Shown here: one piece after another, positions 44,593 through 56,536 of the stretch
Numbering within the stretch: the first letter of the stretch is position 1
Layout: each line of letters starts with the position of its first letter
Assembly: GCF_008843145.1 (NCBI RefSeq)
Contig: NZ_CP030265.1
Location: 3,024,001 to 3,088,000 of the forward strand
Length of the DNA stretch: 64,000 bases
Origin: Skermanella pratensis
Lineage (GTDB): Bacteria > Pseudomonadota > Alphaproteobacteria > Azospirillales > Azospirillaceae
Reading direction: 5' to 3'
Program-made: the position numbers and the translations under genes
The notes under the pieces: generated by a model
What the model was told of the DNA's origin: nothing
What the model saw: only the letters and a program-made list of their open reading frames with translations
Database searches by the model: none

Positions 44593-45858
44593 TCACGCTC
44601 CGGGCGCCAGATCACCGCGCCGGTCGGAATAGATGTAGAGGGGCTTGGACCGCCCCTCGACAACTTCCTTGTTGATCATGATCTCCTCCACGCCCTGGAG
44701 CCCGGGCAACTCGAACATCGGATCCAGCAGGATGCCTTCCATGATCGACCGCAGTCCGCGGGCGCCGGTCTTGCGCGCGATGGCCTTGTTGGCGATCCCC
44801 TTCAGCGCCTCCTCGGCGAACTCCAATCGGACATCCTCCATCTCGAACAGTCTCTGATACTGCTTCACCAGGGCGTTCTTCGGCTTGGTCAGGATCTCCA
44901 TCAACGCCGCCTCGTCCAGGTCGGACAGGGTGGCGACCACCGGCAGCCGGCCGACGAACTCGGGGATCAGGCCGAACTTCAGCAGGTCTTCCGGCTCCAC
45001 ATCGCGCAGGATGGCGCCGGTCTGGCGCTCGTCCGGTCCCCGCACGTCGGCTCCGAAGCCGATCGAGGTGCCGCGGCCTCGCTGGGCGATGATCTTCTCG
45101 AGCCCGGCGAAGGCGCCGCCGCAGATGAACAGGATGTTGGTGGTGTCGACCTGCAGGAATTCCTGCTGGGGATGCTTCCGTCCGCCCTGGGGCGGGACGG
45201 AGGCGACCGTCCCTTCCATGATCTTCAGCAAGGCCTGCTGCACGCCCTCGCCGGAGACGTCGCGGGTGATCGACGGATTGTCGGACTTGCGGCTGATCTT
45301 GTCGACCTCGTCGATATAGACGATGCCGCGCTGGGCACGCTCGACATTGTAATCGGCCGCCTGAAGCAGTTTCAGGATGATGTTCTCGACGTCCTCGCCG
45401 ACATATCCCGCCTCGGTCAGGGTCGTGGCGTCCGCCATGGTGAACGGCACGTCGATGATTCGTGCCAGCGTCTGCGCCAGCAACGTTTTGCCGCACCCGG
45501 TCGGGCCGATCAGGAGGATGTTGGATTTCGCCAGTTCGACGTCGTTGTGCTTTGTACCGTGGGCGAGTCGCTTGTAATGGTTGTGGACAGCGACCGAAAG
45601 AACCCTTTTGGCGTGATCCTGGCCGATCACATAGTCGTCCAGCACGGCATGTATGTCGCGCGGAGTCGGCACCCCGTCACGGGACTTCACCAGCGTCGTC
45701 TTGTTCTCTTCGCGGATGATGTCCATGCATAGTTCGACGCATTCATCGCAGATGAACACCGTCGGGCCGGCAATCAGCTTGCGCACCTCATGCTGGCTCT
45801 TCCCGCAGAAGGAGCAGTAGAGGGTATTCTTCGAATCGCCGCCGGTGGACTTGGTCAT
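44593..45858 (-). CDS. clpX: ATP-dependent Clp protease ATP-binding subunit ClpX
   Basis: 421 residues. The N-terminal zinc domain uses [13 protein letters not shown] and [10 protein letters not shown] (four Cys). The AAA+ domain has Walker [19 protein letters not shown], Walker [12 protein letters not shown], and the pore loop. The IGF-type ClpP-docking loop is IGFGADVRG. ClpX unfolds substrates and feeds ClpP. It lies about 200 bases after clpP and 157 before lon. Confidence 0.98.
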   Translation of the reverse strand: MTKSTGGDSKNTLYCSFCGKSQHEVRKLIAGPTVFICDECVELCMDIIREENKTTLVKSRDGVPTPRDIHAVLDDYVIGQDHAKRVLSVAVHNHYKRLAHGTKHNDVELAKSNILLIGPTGCGKTLLAQTLARIIDVPFTMADATTLTEAGYVGEDVENIILKLLQAADYNVERAQRGIVYIDEVDKISRKSDNPSITRDVSGEGVQQALLKIMEGTVASVPPQGGRKHPQQEFLQVDTTNILFICGGAFAGLEKIIAQRGRGTSIGFGADVRGPDERQTGAILRDVEPEDLLKFGLIPEFVGRLPVVATLSDLDEAALMEILTKPKNALVKQYQRLFEMEDVRLEFAEEALKGIANKAIARKTGARGLRSIMEGILLDPMFELPGLQGVEEIMINKEVVEGRSKPLYIYSDRRGDLAPGA

Positions 45859-45970
45859 ATGGGCTCCGTCACAGCACCGAGTGGCGTTCGGTCCGGCGAC
45901 CCGTTGGTACAGCTTGGGCGTACAACCGTTCCAAACGCCTTTCAGAAACAGGGTGTCCCGGGAAAACCCG

Positions 45971-45999
45971 GCGGCAAGACCAAGCGTTGACCTTGCCGC
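45971..45999 (-). repeat. Hairpin between clpP and clpX
   Basis: GCGGCAAG and CTTGCCGC form an 8-bp perfect stem with a 13-base loop. It lies roughly midway between the clpP stop and the clpX start. Without a T-tract it may be a processing or stability element of a clpP-clpX message. Confidence 0.35.
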
Positions 46000-46059
46000 A
46001 CTGGAACAATCCTATTCAACAACACGCAATACGGGGCGATCAATATCTAGTTGGTGCGA

Positions 46060-46695
46060 TCAAGTCGCCTGCGTATCGCCCACGCCCGCCGGACGGCTTG
46101 CCACCACCTCGTCGATCAGGCCGAAGCTCTTGGCCTCCTCAGGCGACATGAACTTGTCGCGCTCCATCGCCGCCTCGATCACGTCCAGAGACTGGCCGCT
46201 GTGCTTGGCATAGATGTCGTTGAGGCGCGACCGCAGCTTCAGGATCTCCTGGGCCTGGATCTCGATGTCGGCCGCCTGGCCCTGGGCACCGCCGGAGGGC
46301 TGGTGGACCATGATCCTGCTGTTCGGCAGCGAGAACCGCTTGCCCGGCGCACCTGCGGTCAGCAGCAGCGAGCCCATGCTGGCGGCCTGGCCGATGCAGA
46401 CGGTCGAGACCGGCGGCCGGATGTACTGCATGGTGTCGTAGATCGCCAGACCGGAGGTCACGTACCCGCCCGGCGAGTTGATGTAGAAGGAGATATCCTT
46501 GGTCGGGTTCTCCGACTCCAGGAACAGGAGCTGCGCGCAGATCAGGCTGGCAACGCCGTCGTTGACCGGGCCGATCAGGAAGATGATACGCTCCTTCAAA
46601 AGGCGCGAATAGATGTCGAACGCGCGCTCGCCGCGATTGGTCTGTTCGATGACCATCGGGACCAGAGCGTTCATCCGCGGCTCGAAATCGTTCAT
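46060..46695 (-). CDS. clpP: ATP-dependent Clp protease proteolytic subunit ClpP
   Basis: 211 residues. Serine protease of the crotonase-like Clp fold forming a tetradecamer. Catalytic triad: Ser106 in [12 protein letters not shown], His131 in [10 protein letters not shown], and Asp180 in [11 protein letters not shown]. The N-terminal pore segment [20 protein letters not shown] is intact. It lies between tig and clpX, the canonical arrangement. Confidence 0.98.
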   Translation of the reverse strand: MNDFEPRMNALVPMVIEQTNRGERAFDIYSRLLKERIIFLIGPVNDGVASLICAQLLFLESENPTKDISFYINSPGGYVTSGLAIYDTMQYIRPPVSTVCIGQAASMGSLLLTAGAPGKRFSLPNSRIMVHQPSGGAQGQAADIEIQAQEILKLRSRLNDIYAKHSGQSLDVIEAAMERDKFMSPEEAKSFGLIDEVVASRPAGVGDTQAT

Positions 46696-46772
46696 TCTTT
46701 TCGACTCTCCCGTTTCCCTGCCTCGCGCGGCCCGAGGGCTCGGACACGCAGCCAGGGCTTTGATCCCTGATG

Positions 46773-46802
46773 ACGGCCCGCCGGCTGAGGCCGCCGGGCC
46801 GT
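46773..46802 (-). terminator. Hairpin downstream of tig
   Basis: ACGGCCCG and CGGGCCGT pair around a centre that can pair again (CGGC/GCCG), 75 bases after the tig stop. No T-tract follows on the minus strand, so it is a weak or Rho-assisted terminator at best. Confidence 0.4.
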
Positions 46803-46876
46803 CCGTCCCACCGATTCCGTCCCGCGGGCCGGTCGCCCGGACCCGAGTCGCCGAGCGCGGTCCGCCGAGAGCCCGA

Positions 46877-48220
46877 TCAGGCCGCGGCGGTATCCTCGGA
46901 CTCGTCCGGATCGCGCACCAGTTCCTCGACCGAGACGGTCTTCTCGTTCACCTTAGCGAGTTCGAGGATGAAGTCGATGACCTTGTCCTCGAACAGCGGC
47001 GCGCGAAGGTTGTCGATCGCCCGCGGATTGCTGCGGAAGAACTCGAACACCTCGCGCTCTTGCCCCGGATAGCGCTGGGCCTCGGTGATGAGGGCCCGGT
47101 TCAGCTCGTCCTGGGTCACCTGGATATTGTTGCGGCGACCGACTTCGGAAAGGAGCAGGCCGAGCCGGACGCGCCGTTCGGCGATGCCCCGGTACTCCGT
47201 CTTCAGCTCTTCCTCGCTCTTGCCGGCCTCTTCGGCGTCGGCGCCGCCGCGCTTAAGCTCCTCCTGGAGTCGGTTCCAGATCGTCTCGAACTCGATGTCG
47301 ACCATGCCGGCCGGGACCTCGAAGCTGTGTGTATCCGCCAGCTTGTCGAGCAAGGTGCGCTTCACCTTGGAGCGCGAGATGCCGGAGTAGTCCTGGCCGA
47401 TGCGGTCCTTGATCATCTGCTTCAAGGCGGCCAGATCGTCGGCGCCGAACTTCTTGGCGAACTCGTCGTCGATCGTGGCCGGTGCCGGCTCCCGGATCTC
47501 CTTGACGTCCACCTCGAACACGGCTTCCTTGCCCTGGAGCTCGGCCGCGGCGTAGTTCTCGGGGAAGGTCACGGTCACGGTGCGGTGATCGCCCGGCTTC
47601 GAACCGACGAGCTGCTCCTCGAAGGTCCCGACGAAGCTGTTGGAGCCGAGTTCCAGCCGGTGATCCTTGGCGTCCATGCCGGGCTTCGCCTCGCCGTCGA
47701 CGATGCCGGCGAAGTCGATCACCAGGATGTCGCCGTTGCGGGCCGGACGGTCCTCGGTCACGGGCTGCGAATCACGGCTGCTCTTGGCCAGCCGCTCCAG
47801 CGTCTCGTCGACTTGGCGGTCGTCCACCTCGGCGACGACCCGCTCCAGCTCGATCGTGGAGAAGTCCACCGGCTCGATGTCCGGCAGCAGTTCCACCGCC
47901 ATGTCGTATTCCAGGTTCCCGCCTTCCGCGAACGAGGTCACCTGGATCTTCGGCTGGAGCGCCGGACGCAGGCCGCGCTCGTCGATCGCCTGCTGCGAGC
48001 TGTCACTGACCGCCGCTTCCAGGACTTCGCCCATGACCGACTGAGCATAGCGCTGCTTCACGATGGGCATCGGGACCTTGCCCGGGCGGAAACCCGGTAT
48101 CCGAAGCGTCTTGCCCAGCTCCTGGAGCCGGCTGTTGACCTTCGTCTCGATCTCCTGGGCGGGAATGACGACCTTGTATTCACGCTTGAGGCCGTCGGCG
48201 CTCGTCTCGGTAATCTGCAT
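46877..48220 (-). CDS. tig: Trigger factor
   Basis: 447 residues. Ribosome-associated chaperone and peptidyl-prolyl isomerase. The N-terminal ribosome-binding domain includes the signature loop [17 protein letters not shown] at about 44-60. A FKBP-type PPIase domain lies around 165-245 ([16 protein letters not shown] and [21 protein letters not shown]). The rest forms the helical arms. It lies upstream of clpP, 77 bases downstream of tRNA-Leu. Confidence 0.97.
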   Translation of the reverse strand: MQITETSADGLKREYKVVIPAQEIETKVNSRLQELGKTLRIPGFRPGKVPMPIVKQRYAQSVMGEVLEAAVSDSSQQAIDERGLRPALQPKIQVTSFAEGGNLEYDMAVELLPDIEPVDFSTIELERVVAEVDDRQVDETLERLAKSSRDSQPVTEDRPARNGDILVIDFAGIVDGEAKPGMDAKDHRLELGSNSFVGTFEEQLVGSKPGDHRTVTVTFPENYAAAELQGKEAVFEVDVKEIREPAPATIDDEFAKKFGADDLAALKQMIKDRIGQDYSGISRSKVKRTLLDKLADTHSFEVPAGMVDIEFETIWNRLQEELKRGGADAEEAGKSEEELKTEYRGIAERRVRLGLLLSEVGRRNNIQVTQDELNRALITEAQRYPGQEREVFEFFRSNPRAIDNLRAPLFEDKVIDFILELAKVNEKTVSVEELVRDPDESEDTAAA

Positions 48221-48296
48221 TGGACTGGAAGCCTGTTTCGTTGGCGACCGGTGCTCGCCGGTCGCGGCTTGAGAACCTCGGGTACGGCTGGCCTGA

Positions 48297-48381
48297 TGGT
48301 GCGGGCGAAGGGACTCGAACCCCCACGACTTGCGTCACCGGAACCTAAATCCGGCGCGTCTACCAATTCCGCCACGCCCGC
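48297..48381 (-). tRNA. tRNA-Leu (anticodon TAG)
   Basis: 85 bases including an encoded CCA, with a long variable arm as expected for a class II tRNA. Acceptor stem GCGGGCG / CGCCCGC, D arm GGCGGAATTGGTAGACGC, anticodon stem-loop CGGATTTAGGTTCCG with anticodon TAG, variable arm TGACGCAAGTCGT, T arm GGGGGTTCGAGTCCC. Confidence 0.97.
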
Positions 48382-48431
48382 ACAGGCAGCCCCGCGCAGG
48401 CGAAATGGGACACCCGCCCGCCGGGTTTGCC

Positions 48432-48440
48432 TCTATAGCA
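48432..48440 (-). promoter_or_regulatory. Possible extended -10 of tRNA-Leu
   Basis: On the minus strand TGCTATAGA looks like an extended -10 element (TGnTATAnT form), about 50 bases upstream of the tRNA. No convincing -35 box is seen; TGTTTG at 17 bases is poor. Confidence 0.3.
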
Positions 48441-48544
48441 CACCGATTTCGGGACAAACAGGCTAAGATTTCCGCAGGAACGAAAGGGCCTCGCACAGGA
48501 AGGCGGCGAGCGCCGCGCCGCCGCCCCGGACGCCCCGGAGACCG

Positions 48545-48781
48545 TCACGCCAGCACGCGCTCGTTGAACAGTTCGGAGAAGGAACTGACGGCCAGGGTGC
48601 GCAGCTCGTCCGCCGTATCGACGCGCTCGTAATGAACGCTGAAACGGACATGGGGTATTCCGACGCTGTCCTTGGAAACCGCCAGCACGCGCGCGGTCTC
48701 GACCGTCTTGCCGGGGGTGGTCCGCCGGAACACCGACCCTTCGATAATGTCTACCGGAGCCTTCCGCCGTCTCAAGAACAT
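48545..48781 (-). CDS. Small protein of unknown function (78 residues)
   Basis: A compact 78-residue frame (begins MFLRRRKAPVDIIEGSVFRR, ends LFNERVLA), with no signal peptide or membrane segment. The pattern of alternating hydrophobic residues in ETARVLAVSKDSVGIPHVRFSVHYER suggests a small beta-rich fold. It was judged real because it fills its gap cleanly, has a reasonable composition and a GGGACGG site upstream of the ATG, and is not a shadow of another gene. I do not recognise a named family. It lies between the malonyl-CoA decarboxylase gene and tRNA-Leu, with an AT-rich promoter region. Confidence 0.65.
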   Translation of the reverse strand: MFLRRRKAPVDIIEGSVFRRTTPGKTVETARVLAVSKDSVGIPHVRFSVHYERVDTADELRTLAVSSFSELFNERVLA

Positions 48782-48818
48782 GGGTTCCGTCCCGCTCTAT
48801 CCTGGTTAATGTCGACAC

Positions 48819-48892
48819 CGTAAAGACTAGAGACCCCCTCTTTATGAAGAGTTAAAGCAACATACATCATATTTTAGACAATTATAGCAACA
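48819..48892. repeat. AT-rich gap with a direct repeat
   Basis: This gap, between the malonyl-CoA decarboxylase stop and the promoter side of the 78-residue gene, is strikingly AT-rich against a GC-rich background. It carries AGCAACAT twice, at 48856-48863 and 48886-48893, exactly 30 bases (about three helical turns) apart, each followed by an ATCAT-type sequence. It could be a regulator site for the small gene. Confidence 0.45.
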
Positions 48893-50365
48893 TCATCCAG
48901 TACTCCTGAGATGCGCACGCACATATGAGGAAACGTTGATATTCCCGTCACCAGTGTACGCTTCATGGTTCGATTCGATATCGGCCAGCTTGTAGCGGTA
49001 ATTGATCATCATGCCGGCGGATTGGCGAAGTCCGTTGTCCGACGTGTCGCCCAGCCAGTTAAGCCGTTCCATCCGCGCGCCGTTCGACAGGTGGAAGTGG
49101 GCGACCGGGTCCCGTGCCCGCCTGCCCGCCTTCGCCTCGACCAAGTACGTGGCGCACAGCCGCATCAGGATCGGCCTGACCACTTTCACGATCGCGTCGT
49201 CGCGGTACCAACCGGGGCGGTCCAGCACCGCAGCGAGCCCGGCAGCCGCGTCCGGCGGAACGATCTCCGGATCCGCGAACAGGTCGGCGATCCGCACCCT
49301 TTCCGCCGTGGTCAGGATGTCGCCATCTTCGCTTGCCGCCGCCGCCGCCATCTCGGCGTCGAGCCAGCGCCGGAAGCCGGGGATCGGCGACAGGGTCGCG
49401 AAGTATTTCAGCTTGGGGAACTCGGCGGTCAGGCTGTCGACGACGCGCTTGATGAGGAAATTGCCGAAGCTGATCCCCGCCAGCCCCTTCTGGGCGTTCG
49501 AGATCGAATAGAAGATGGCGGTATCCGCCGTCTGCGGGTCCTGGACCGGCGCCGCCTCGTCTAGAAGCGTCTGGACGTTGTCCGACATGCCGCTGACCAG
49601 CGCGACCTCGACGAAGATCAGCGGCTCGTCGGGCATGCGGGGGTGGAAGAAGGCGAAGCAGCGGCGGTCGGAGTCGAGACGGTCCTTCAGGTCCTGCCAT
49701 CCCCTGATGGCGTGCACCGCCTCGTAGGCGATCAGCTTCTCCAGCAGTGCCGCCGGACTGTCCCAGGTGATTCGCCGCAGTTCCAGGAAGCCGACGTCGA
49801 ACCAGTTCTTGAGCAGCGTCTTGAGGTCGGCTTCCAGGGCGGCCATCAGGGGATCGTCCGGCGCCCACTCCAGGAGCTGGGCGCGCATGTCCACGAGGAA
49901 CTTCACCCCTTCCGGCAGGCCGTTGAACTGGGTCAGCAACCGCATCCGCCCCGGCTCCAAGGCCTCGCGGAGCTTCCGTTCCGCCTTGCCGCGGAGCACG
50001 GGGTCCGATGCCTTGTGGAACGCGTCCACCGCCTGGTCGACGGTGGCCCGGTCCACGTCGAAGTCGCGGGACAGGATGGTCAGGAAGTTGCGCCGTCCCG
50101 TGGAGTCGAGGCTGAGATAGGTGCGCCCCAGTTCCGCTGCCCGGGCGCGGGCCGAAACTTCGCCGCCCCGTCCCGCCAGGCAGGCCTGCATCTGGACTCG
50201 CAGGCGATCCGCGTCCTCCCGCGGCAGGTGGGGACGCGGCATCGCGCCGACCGCCTCCCGCGAGAAGGCGGCGATGTCGCGCCAGGCGGAGCGCAGGTTC
50301 TCGATGGTGCGGTCGAACAGCGAGGGGGACGGCTGCTCTTCGAGGGGCGTCGGAAGCTGGGTCAT
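48893..50365 (-). CDS. Malonyl-CoA decarboxylase
   Basis: 490 residues. Converts malonyl-CoA to acetyl-CoA and CO2. The N-terminal helical domain covers about 1-190, starting after a 20-residue leader. The C-terminal acetyltransferase-like domain includes RRITWDSPAALLEKLIAYEAVHAIRGW, CFAFFHPRMPDEPLIFVEVAL and the active-site region DPVAHFHLSNGARMERLNWL with the catalytic His. SDNGLRQSAGMMINYRY and NHEAYTGDGNINVSS close the protein. No mat-type malonate transporter or malonyl-CoA synthetase lies beside it, so it may act on malonyl-CoA from fatty-acid metabolism. Confidence 0.92.
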   Translation of the reverse strand: MTQLPTPLEEQPSPSLFDRTIENLRSAWRDIAAFSREAVGAMPRPHLPREDADRLRVQMQACLAGRGGEVSARARAAELGRTYLSLDSTGRRNFLTILSRDFDVDRATVDQAVDAFHKASDPVLRGKAERKLREALEPGRMRLLTQFNGLPEGVKFLVDMRAQLLEWAPDDPLMAALEADLKTLLKNWFDVGFLELRRITWDSPAALLEKLIAYEAVHAIRGWQDLKDRLDSDRRCFAFFHPRMPDEPLIFVEVALVSGMSDNVQTLLDEAAPVQDPQTADTAIFYSISNAQKGLAGISFGNFLIKRVVDSLTAEFPKLKYFATLSPIPGFRRWLDAEMAAAAASEDGDILTTAERVRIADLFADPEIVPPDAAAGLAAVLDRPGWYRDDAIVKVVRPILMRLCATYLVEAKAGRRARDPVAHFHLSNGARMERLNWLGDTSDNGLRQSAGMMINYRYKLADIESNHEAYTGDGNINVSSYVRAHLRSTG

Positions 50366-50440
50366 GCCCGCGATTTTGGTGGAATCGCAGCAGGCCGATC
50401 AAGGGCAAAGCCATCGTGCAGGTCAACCTTCACGCAAGCT

Positions 50441-52764
<2,324 letters not shown>

Positions 52765-53100
52765 CGCGCCTCGACGGCCCCTGACCGCTTCACTCCATTC
52801 GGACGGCTCCCGGCGATTCGCGCGCAGTGCGGAAAGCCACCGCGCGGAAAGCCGCGGCGGCCGGTCCCGGATAAGACCTTGGCGCCGGCCGGATCAGGCC
52901 GCGCGTCCGGCTCCATAAGATCGCGGGCGAAGCCGGCCGGACAGCCACATTGCCGCAATTCCGCTGGCGGGCAAGCTGTGGATTGTGCGTCCGGAAAGGT
53001 CGTGACATAACAACGCCCGCGCGCGTCACCAAAATCGGTTTCTCCGTGCCTTCCTCGGCGGGAGCGAACCAGCGTCAACCATAGAAACGGATCCCGAGGC
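52765..53100 (+). promoter_or_regulatory. glnB-glnA intergenic region with candidate glnA promoter
   Basis: 336 bases without a credible gene. TTGTGC (52983-52988), 17 bases, CATAAC (53006-53011) could be a sigma-70 promoter for glnA alone, starting near 53018. GCGGAAAGCC occurs twice with a 14-base period around 52828-52851, and several GC-rich inverted repeats (for example GTCCGGC with GCCGGCCGGAC) may act as a glnB 3' end. No second sigma-54 element was found. Confidence 0.4.
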
Positions 53101-54510
53101 ATGTCTGACATCAGCAAGGTCTTCGACCTGATCAAGGAACACGACGTCAAGTACGTCGACCTTCGCTTCACCGACCCGCGCGGCAAGCTGCAGCACACCG
53201 CGCAGCACGTCTCCACGATGAACGAAGAAGCCTTCACTGACGGCATCATGTTCGACGGTTCATCGATTGCGGGCTGGAAGGCGATCAACGAGTCCGACAT
53301 GACCCTGATGCCGGACGCGACGACCGCGGTGATGGACCCGTTCGCGGCGCAGCCGATGCTGAACATCTTCTGCGACGTGTACGAACCCTCCAGCGGCCAG
53401 CCCTACAACCGCGACCCGCGCTCGATCGCCAAGGCGGCCCAGGCGCACATGGAATCGGCCGGCATCGGCGACACCGCCTATTTCGGTCCGGAAGCCGAGT
53501 TCTTCGTGTTCGACGACGTCCGCTACGAAGTCTCGATGAACCAGTGCTTCTACAAGATCGACAGCGAGGAAGGCCCTTACATCACCGGCAAGGAACTGCC
53601 GGACGGCAACCTGGGCCACCGCCCGACCGTCAAGGGCGGCTACTTCCCGGTTCCGCCGGTCGACTCGGGGCAGGACCTGCGCGCCGAGATGCTGACCGTG
53701 CTGGGCGAGATGGGCGTCGAGATCGAGAAGCACCACCATGAGGTGGCCGCTTCCCAGCACGAGCTCGGCATCAAGTTCGATACGCTCGTCAAGACCGCCG
53801 ACAACATGCAGCAGTTCAAGTATGTCGTGCACAACGTCGCGGCCGCCTACGGCAAGACCGCCACGTTCATGCCGAAGCCGGTCTACGGCGACAACGGCTC
53901 GGGCATGCATTGCCACCAGTCAATCTGGAAGGACGGCCAGCCGATCTTCGCCGGCTCCGGCTACGCCGACCTGTCGGACATGGCCCTGTACTATATCGGC
54001 GGCATCATCAAGCACGCCCGCGCGCTGAACGCCTTCACCAACCCGTCGACCAACAGCTACAAGCGTCTGGTCCCGGGCTACGAGGCTCCGGTTCTGCTGG
54101 CCTACTCGGCCCGCAACCGTTCGGCGTCCTGCCGGATCCCCTATGTCGCGAGCCCCAAGGGCAAGCGCGTCGAGGTCCGGTTCCCCGACCCGTCGGCCAA
54201 CCCGTACCTGGCCTTCGCCGCCATGCTGATGGCCGGCCTGGACGGCATCCAGAACAAGATCCATCCGGGCGACGCGATGGACAAGAACCTCTACGACCTG
54301 CCCCCGGAAGAGCTGGCCGCGGTCCCGACCGTGTGCGGCTCGCTCCGTCAGGCGCTCGACAGCCTGGAAGCCGACCACGAGTTCCTGACCAAGGGCGACG
54401 TCTTCGCCCCGGACATGATCGCGGCCTACATCGAGCTGAAGCGCGAAGAGCAGATGGCCTTCGAGACCTCGCCGCACCCGATCGAGTACAAGATGTACTA
54501 CTCGGTCTGA
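53101..54510 (+). CDS. glnA: Glutamine synthetase type I
   Basis: 469 residues. Makes glutamine from glutamate, ammonia and ATP as a dodecamer. Signatures: [17 protein letters not shown] (the latch and first half of the active site), [12 protein letters not shown] with metal ligands, [39 protein letters not shown] and [11 protein letters not shown]-type region. The adenylylation tyrosine is in [10 protein letters not shown], at 398. It lies 336 bases after glnB and ends in a strong terminator. Confidence 0.98.
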   Translation: MSDISKVFDLIKEHDVKYVDLRFTDPRGKLQHTAQHVSTMNEEAFTDGIMFDGSSIAGWKAINESDMTLMPDATTAVMDPFAAQPMLNIFCDVYEPSSGQPYNRDPRSIAKAAQAHMESAGIGDTAYFGPEAEFFVFDDVRYEVSMNQCFYKIDSEEGPYITGKELPDGNLGHRPTVKGGYFPVPPVDSGQDLRAEMLTVLGEMGVEIEKHHHEVAASQHELGIKFDTLVKTADNMQQFKYVVHNVAAAYGKTATFMPKPVYGDNGSGMHCHQSIWKDGQPIFAGSGYADLSDMALYYIGGIIKHARALNAFTNPSTNSYKRLVPGYEAPVLLAYSARNRSASCRIPYVASPKGKRVEVRFPDPSANPYLAFAAMLMAGLDGIQNKIHPGDAMDKNLYDLPPEELAAVPTVCGSLRQALDSLEADHEFLTKGDVFAPDMIAAYIELKREEQMAFETSPHPIEYKMYYSV

Positions 54511-54545
54511 TCGGACCGGTTCGAAGTTCAGGTTCCGACCGAAAG

Positions 54546-54582
54546 GCGGGGCGGCGGTTCATCCGCCGCCCCGCTCTTTTTT
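54546..54582 (+). terminator. Terminator of glnA
   Basis: A perfect 12-bp GC stem GCGGGGCGGCGG / CCGCCGCCCCGC with a five-base loop, followed by TCTTTTTT. It starts 36 bases after the glnA stop and separates the nitrogen genes from the tungstate-type cluster. Confidence 0.92.
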
Positions 54583-54751
54583 GTCGGCGTCCAGCGTACA
54601 TGCCCCAAAATCCGCCCACCGGCATGATCACCGCGCTGGTCGCGAACGGCACAGCCAAGACCCCCGGCCACATCGTCCTGCCCAAAATTTGAGCACTAAA
54701 GATACGCCCCCAAGAAGCTCCGGGAGACCGCGCCGATTTCTGCCTGAGTCC

Positions 54752-54824
54752 TGCATCGTTGCACTTCGTATGGAAATCTTGCAGGTTTATGCATGTTCTT
54801 GCATATGATGCGGGAAGACGTGCA
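54752..54824 (+). promoter_or_regulatory. Helically phased TGCA array over the promoter of the tungstate-type ABC genes
   Basis: TGCA occurs at 54752, 54760, 54780, 54790, 54800 and 54821. The middle three are exactly ten bases apart, with 54760 two turns and 54821 about two turns away, so most lie on one DNA face. The local pattern is like TTGCATGTT. They overlap a likely promoter: TATGAT at 54804-54809, with TTGCAG at 54779-54784 as a possible -35 box (19-base spacer). The regulator gene two genes downstream is the natural candidate to bind here. The 54583-54751 part of the gap holds nothing recognisable. Confidence 0.5.
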
Positions 54825-54867
54825 GCCGATCACCGTCTCCTGCGACCCTTCAGTTTCAGGAAGCCGG

Positions 54868-55593
54868 ATGCGCGACGAACCCACCAGCCTGCCGCTTCGC
54901 CTGACGGGCGTCCGGTATGCCGTCGGCGGAACGGTTCTGATCCCGGGCCTGGACCTGACCCTGGACGGGTACGGCCCGACGGCCATCCTCGGCCCCAACG
55001 GCGCCGGCAAAAGCCTGACACTGCGCCTCTGCCATGGACTGATTCGACCGACCGCCGGCACGGTGGAGTGGCTCGGTCCCGGTGCCGCCGCGGGACGCAG
55101 GCGCGACGCCCTGGTGTTCCAGAGGCCCGTGATGCTGCGACGGTCCGCGTTCGGCAACCTCGTCCATGCGCTTGCCCTTTCCGGCCTCGGATATAAGGTC
55201 CGCCGCGAAGCGGCCCGCGCGGCGCTCGACCGCTTCGGGCTGGGAGCGCTGGCGGATCGGCCCGCCCGGGTCCTGTCGGGCGGCGAGCAGCAGCGGCTGG
55301 CATTGGCGCGCGCCTGGTCCTTGAAGCCCGAGGTGCTCTTCCTCGACGAGCCGACGGCCAACCTGGATCCCACGGCGACCCGCGCCGTCGAATCCATGGT
55401 CGAAGAGTTCGTGCGTGACGGCATCAAGATCGTCATGACCACCCACGACCTCGGACAGGCGCGGCGCCTGGCATGGGAGATCATCTTCCTCGATCGCGGC
55501 CGGCTGATCGAACAGACCCCGGCGGCATCTTTCTTCGACCAACCGCGGACCCAAGAAGCCGCAGCCTTCCTGAGAGGAGACCTCCTATGCTGA
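54868..55593 (+). CDS. tupC: Tungstate-type ABC transporter ATP-binding protein
   Basis: 241 residues from the ATG at 54868, which has AGGAAG upstream. The frame opens at 54793 inside the TGCA array, but that N-terminus is not family-like. ABC motifs: Walker A LGPNGAGKS (41-49), signature LSGGEQQRLALARAW, Walker B VLFLDEPTANLD, and the switch His in MTTHDLGQARRL. The partner binding protein, overlapping by seven bases, indicates tungstate or molybdate uptake. No permease gene accompanies it, which is unusual. The symbol rests on the neighbour. Confidence 0.85.
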   Translation: MRDEPTSLPLRLTGVRYAVGGTVLIPGLDLTLDGYGPTAILGPNGAGKSLTLRLCHGLIRPTAGTVEWLGPGAAAGRRRDALVFQRPVMLRRSAFGNLVHALALSGLGYKVRREAARAALDRFGLGALADRPARVLSGGEQQRLALARAWSLKPEVLFLDEPTANLDPTATRAVESMVEEFVRDGIKIVMTTHDLGQARRLAWEIIFLDRGRLIEQTPAASFFDQPRTQEAAAFLRGDLLC

Positions 55594-56435
55594 TCACCCT
55601 GACGCGGCGGCGCCTGTTCGGCACCCTGGCGGCCGCAGGCCTGTGGGTGACCGCAGGCCTGCCCGCCCTCGCGCAGGACCGGTTCGTCACGGTCGCGTCG
55701 ACCACTTCGACCGAGCAGTCCGGTCTGTTCGGCCATATCCTGCCGCTCTTCAAGGCCAAGACCGGCATCGACGTCCGCGTTGTGGCCCAAGGCACCGGCC
55801 AGGCGCTGGAGACCGGCCGCCGGGGCGACGCCGATGTCCTGTTCGTGCATGACACCGAGGCGGAGGAGAAGTTCGTCGCCGACGGTTTCGCCAGGAAGCG
55901 TACCGACGTGATGTACAACGATTTCGTCGTCGTCGGCCCCGCTTCCGACCCCGCAAGGGTCAAGGGCATGAAGGACGTCGCGTCGGCCCTGAAGAAGATC
56001 GCCGGCGCGGAGGCCCCGTTCGGGTCGCGCGGAGACGACAGCGGAACCCATAAGGCGGAGCAGCGGCTTTGGCAGGCCGCCGGAGTGGATACCGACGCGG
56101 CGTCGACCGGCTGGTACCGGTCGACCGGATCAGGCATGGGGCCGACGCTGAACACGAGCGCCGCGATGGATGCCTATACCCTCACCGACCGCGGAACCTG
56201 GCTCAATTTCAAGAACCGCGGCAACCTGACCATCCTGGTCGAAGGCGACAAGCGCCTGTTCAACCAGTACGGCGTCATGCTGGTCAATCCGGACAAGCAC
56301 CCGCATGTGAAGGCCCGGGATGGCGCCGAGTTCGTCACGTGGCTCACTTCGGCCGAGGGGCAGGACGCCATCGCGGGATACAGGATCAACGGCGAGCAGC
56401 TTTTCTTCCCCAACTCCGACGGGCCGGCAAGCTGA
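55587..56435 (+). CDS. tupA: Tungstate-type ABC transporter substrate-binding protein (TupA-like)
   Basis: 282 residues. The signal is of twin-arginine type (TLTRRRLFGTLAAAGLW, cleaved after ALAQ). The mature start VTVASTTSTEQSGLFGHILP carries the TTST-x-x-SGL oxyanion-binding signature of TupA proteins. GSRGDDSGTHKAE and TDRGTWLNF are also typical. The family binds tungstate with very high affinity, so this periplasmic protein probably supplies W or Mo for formate dehydrogenase-type enzymes. It overlaps the ATPase gene and is followed by the regulator after about 100 bases. Confidence 0.88.
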   Translation: MLITLTRRRLFGTLAAAGLWVTAGLPALAQDRFVTVASTTSTEQSGLFGHILPLFKAKTGIDVRVVAQGTGQALETGRRGDADVLFVHDTEAEEKFVADGFARKRTDVMYNDFVVVGPASDPARVKGMKDVASALKKIAGAEAPFGSRGDDSGTHKAEQRLWQAAGVDTDAASTGWYRSTGSGMGPTLNTSAAMDAYTLTDRGTWLNFKNRGNLTILVEGDKRLFNQYGVMLVNPDKHPHVKARDGAEFVTWLTSAEGQDAIAGYRINGEQLFFPNSDGPAS

Positions 56436-56536
56436 TCGCGACCCGACATTCCTGGTATCGCCCGGCACGGCGGTTATAGTGGCCGTCGACGCAGGCGCGT
56501 CCGCGACCGATGCTCGATGCAGGAAGAGATCCGGGG

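Noticed and set aside
49059-50426. A second long minus-strand frame of 455 codons within the malonyl-CoA decarboxylase gene
   Set aside because: It is the same-strand, shifted-frame shadow with Arg/Gly/Pro-rich composition; the true frame carries all decarboxylase motifs.
54583-54750. Remnant of a tungstate permease gene between glnA and the ATPase
   Set aside because: Short frames on both strands (for example MPQNPPTGMITALVANGT on plus) show no membrane-permease pattern such as the EAA loop.
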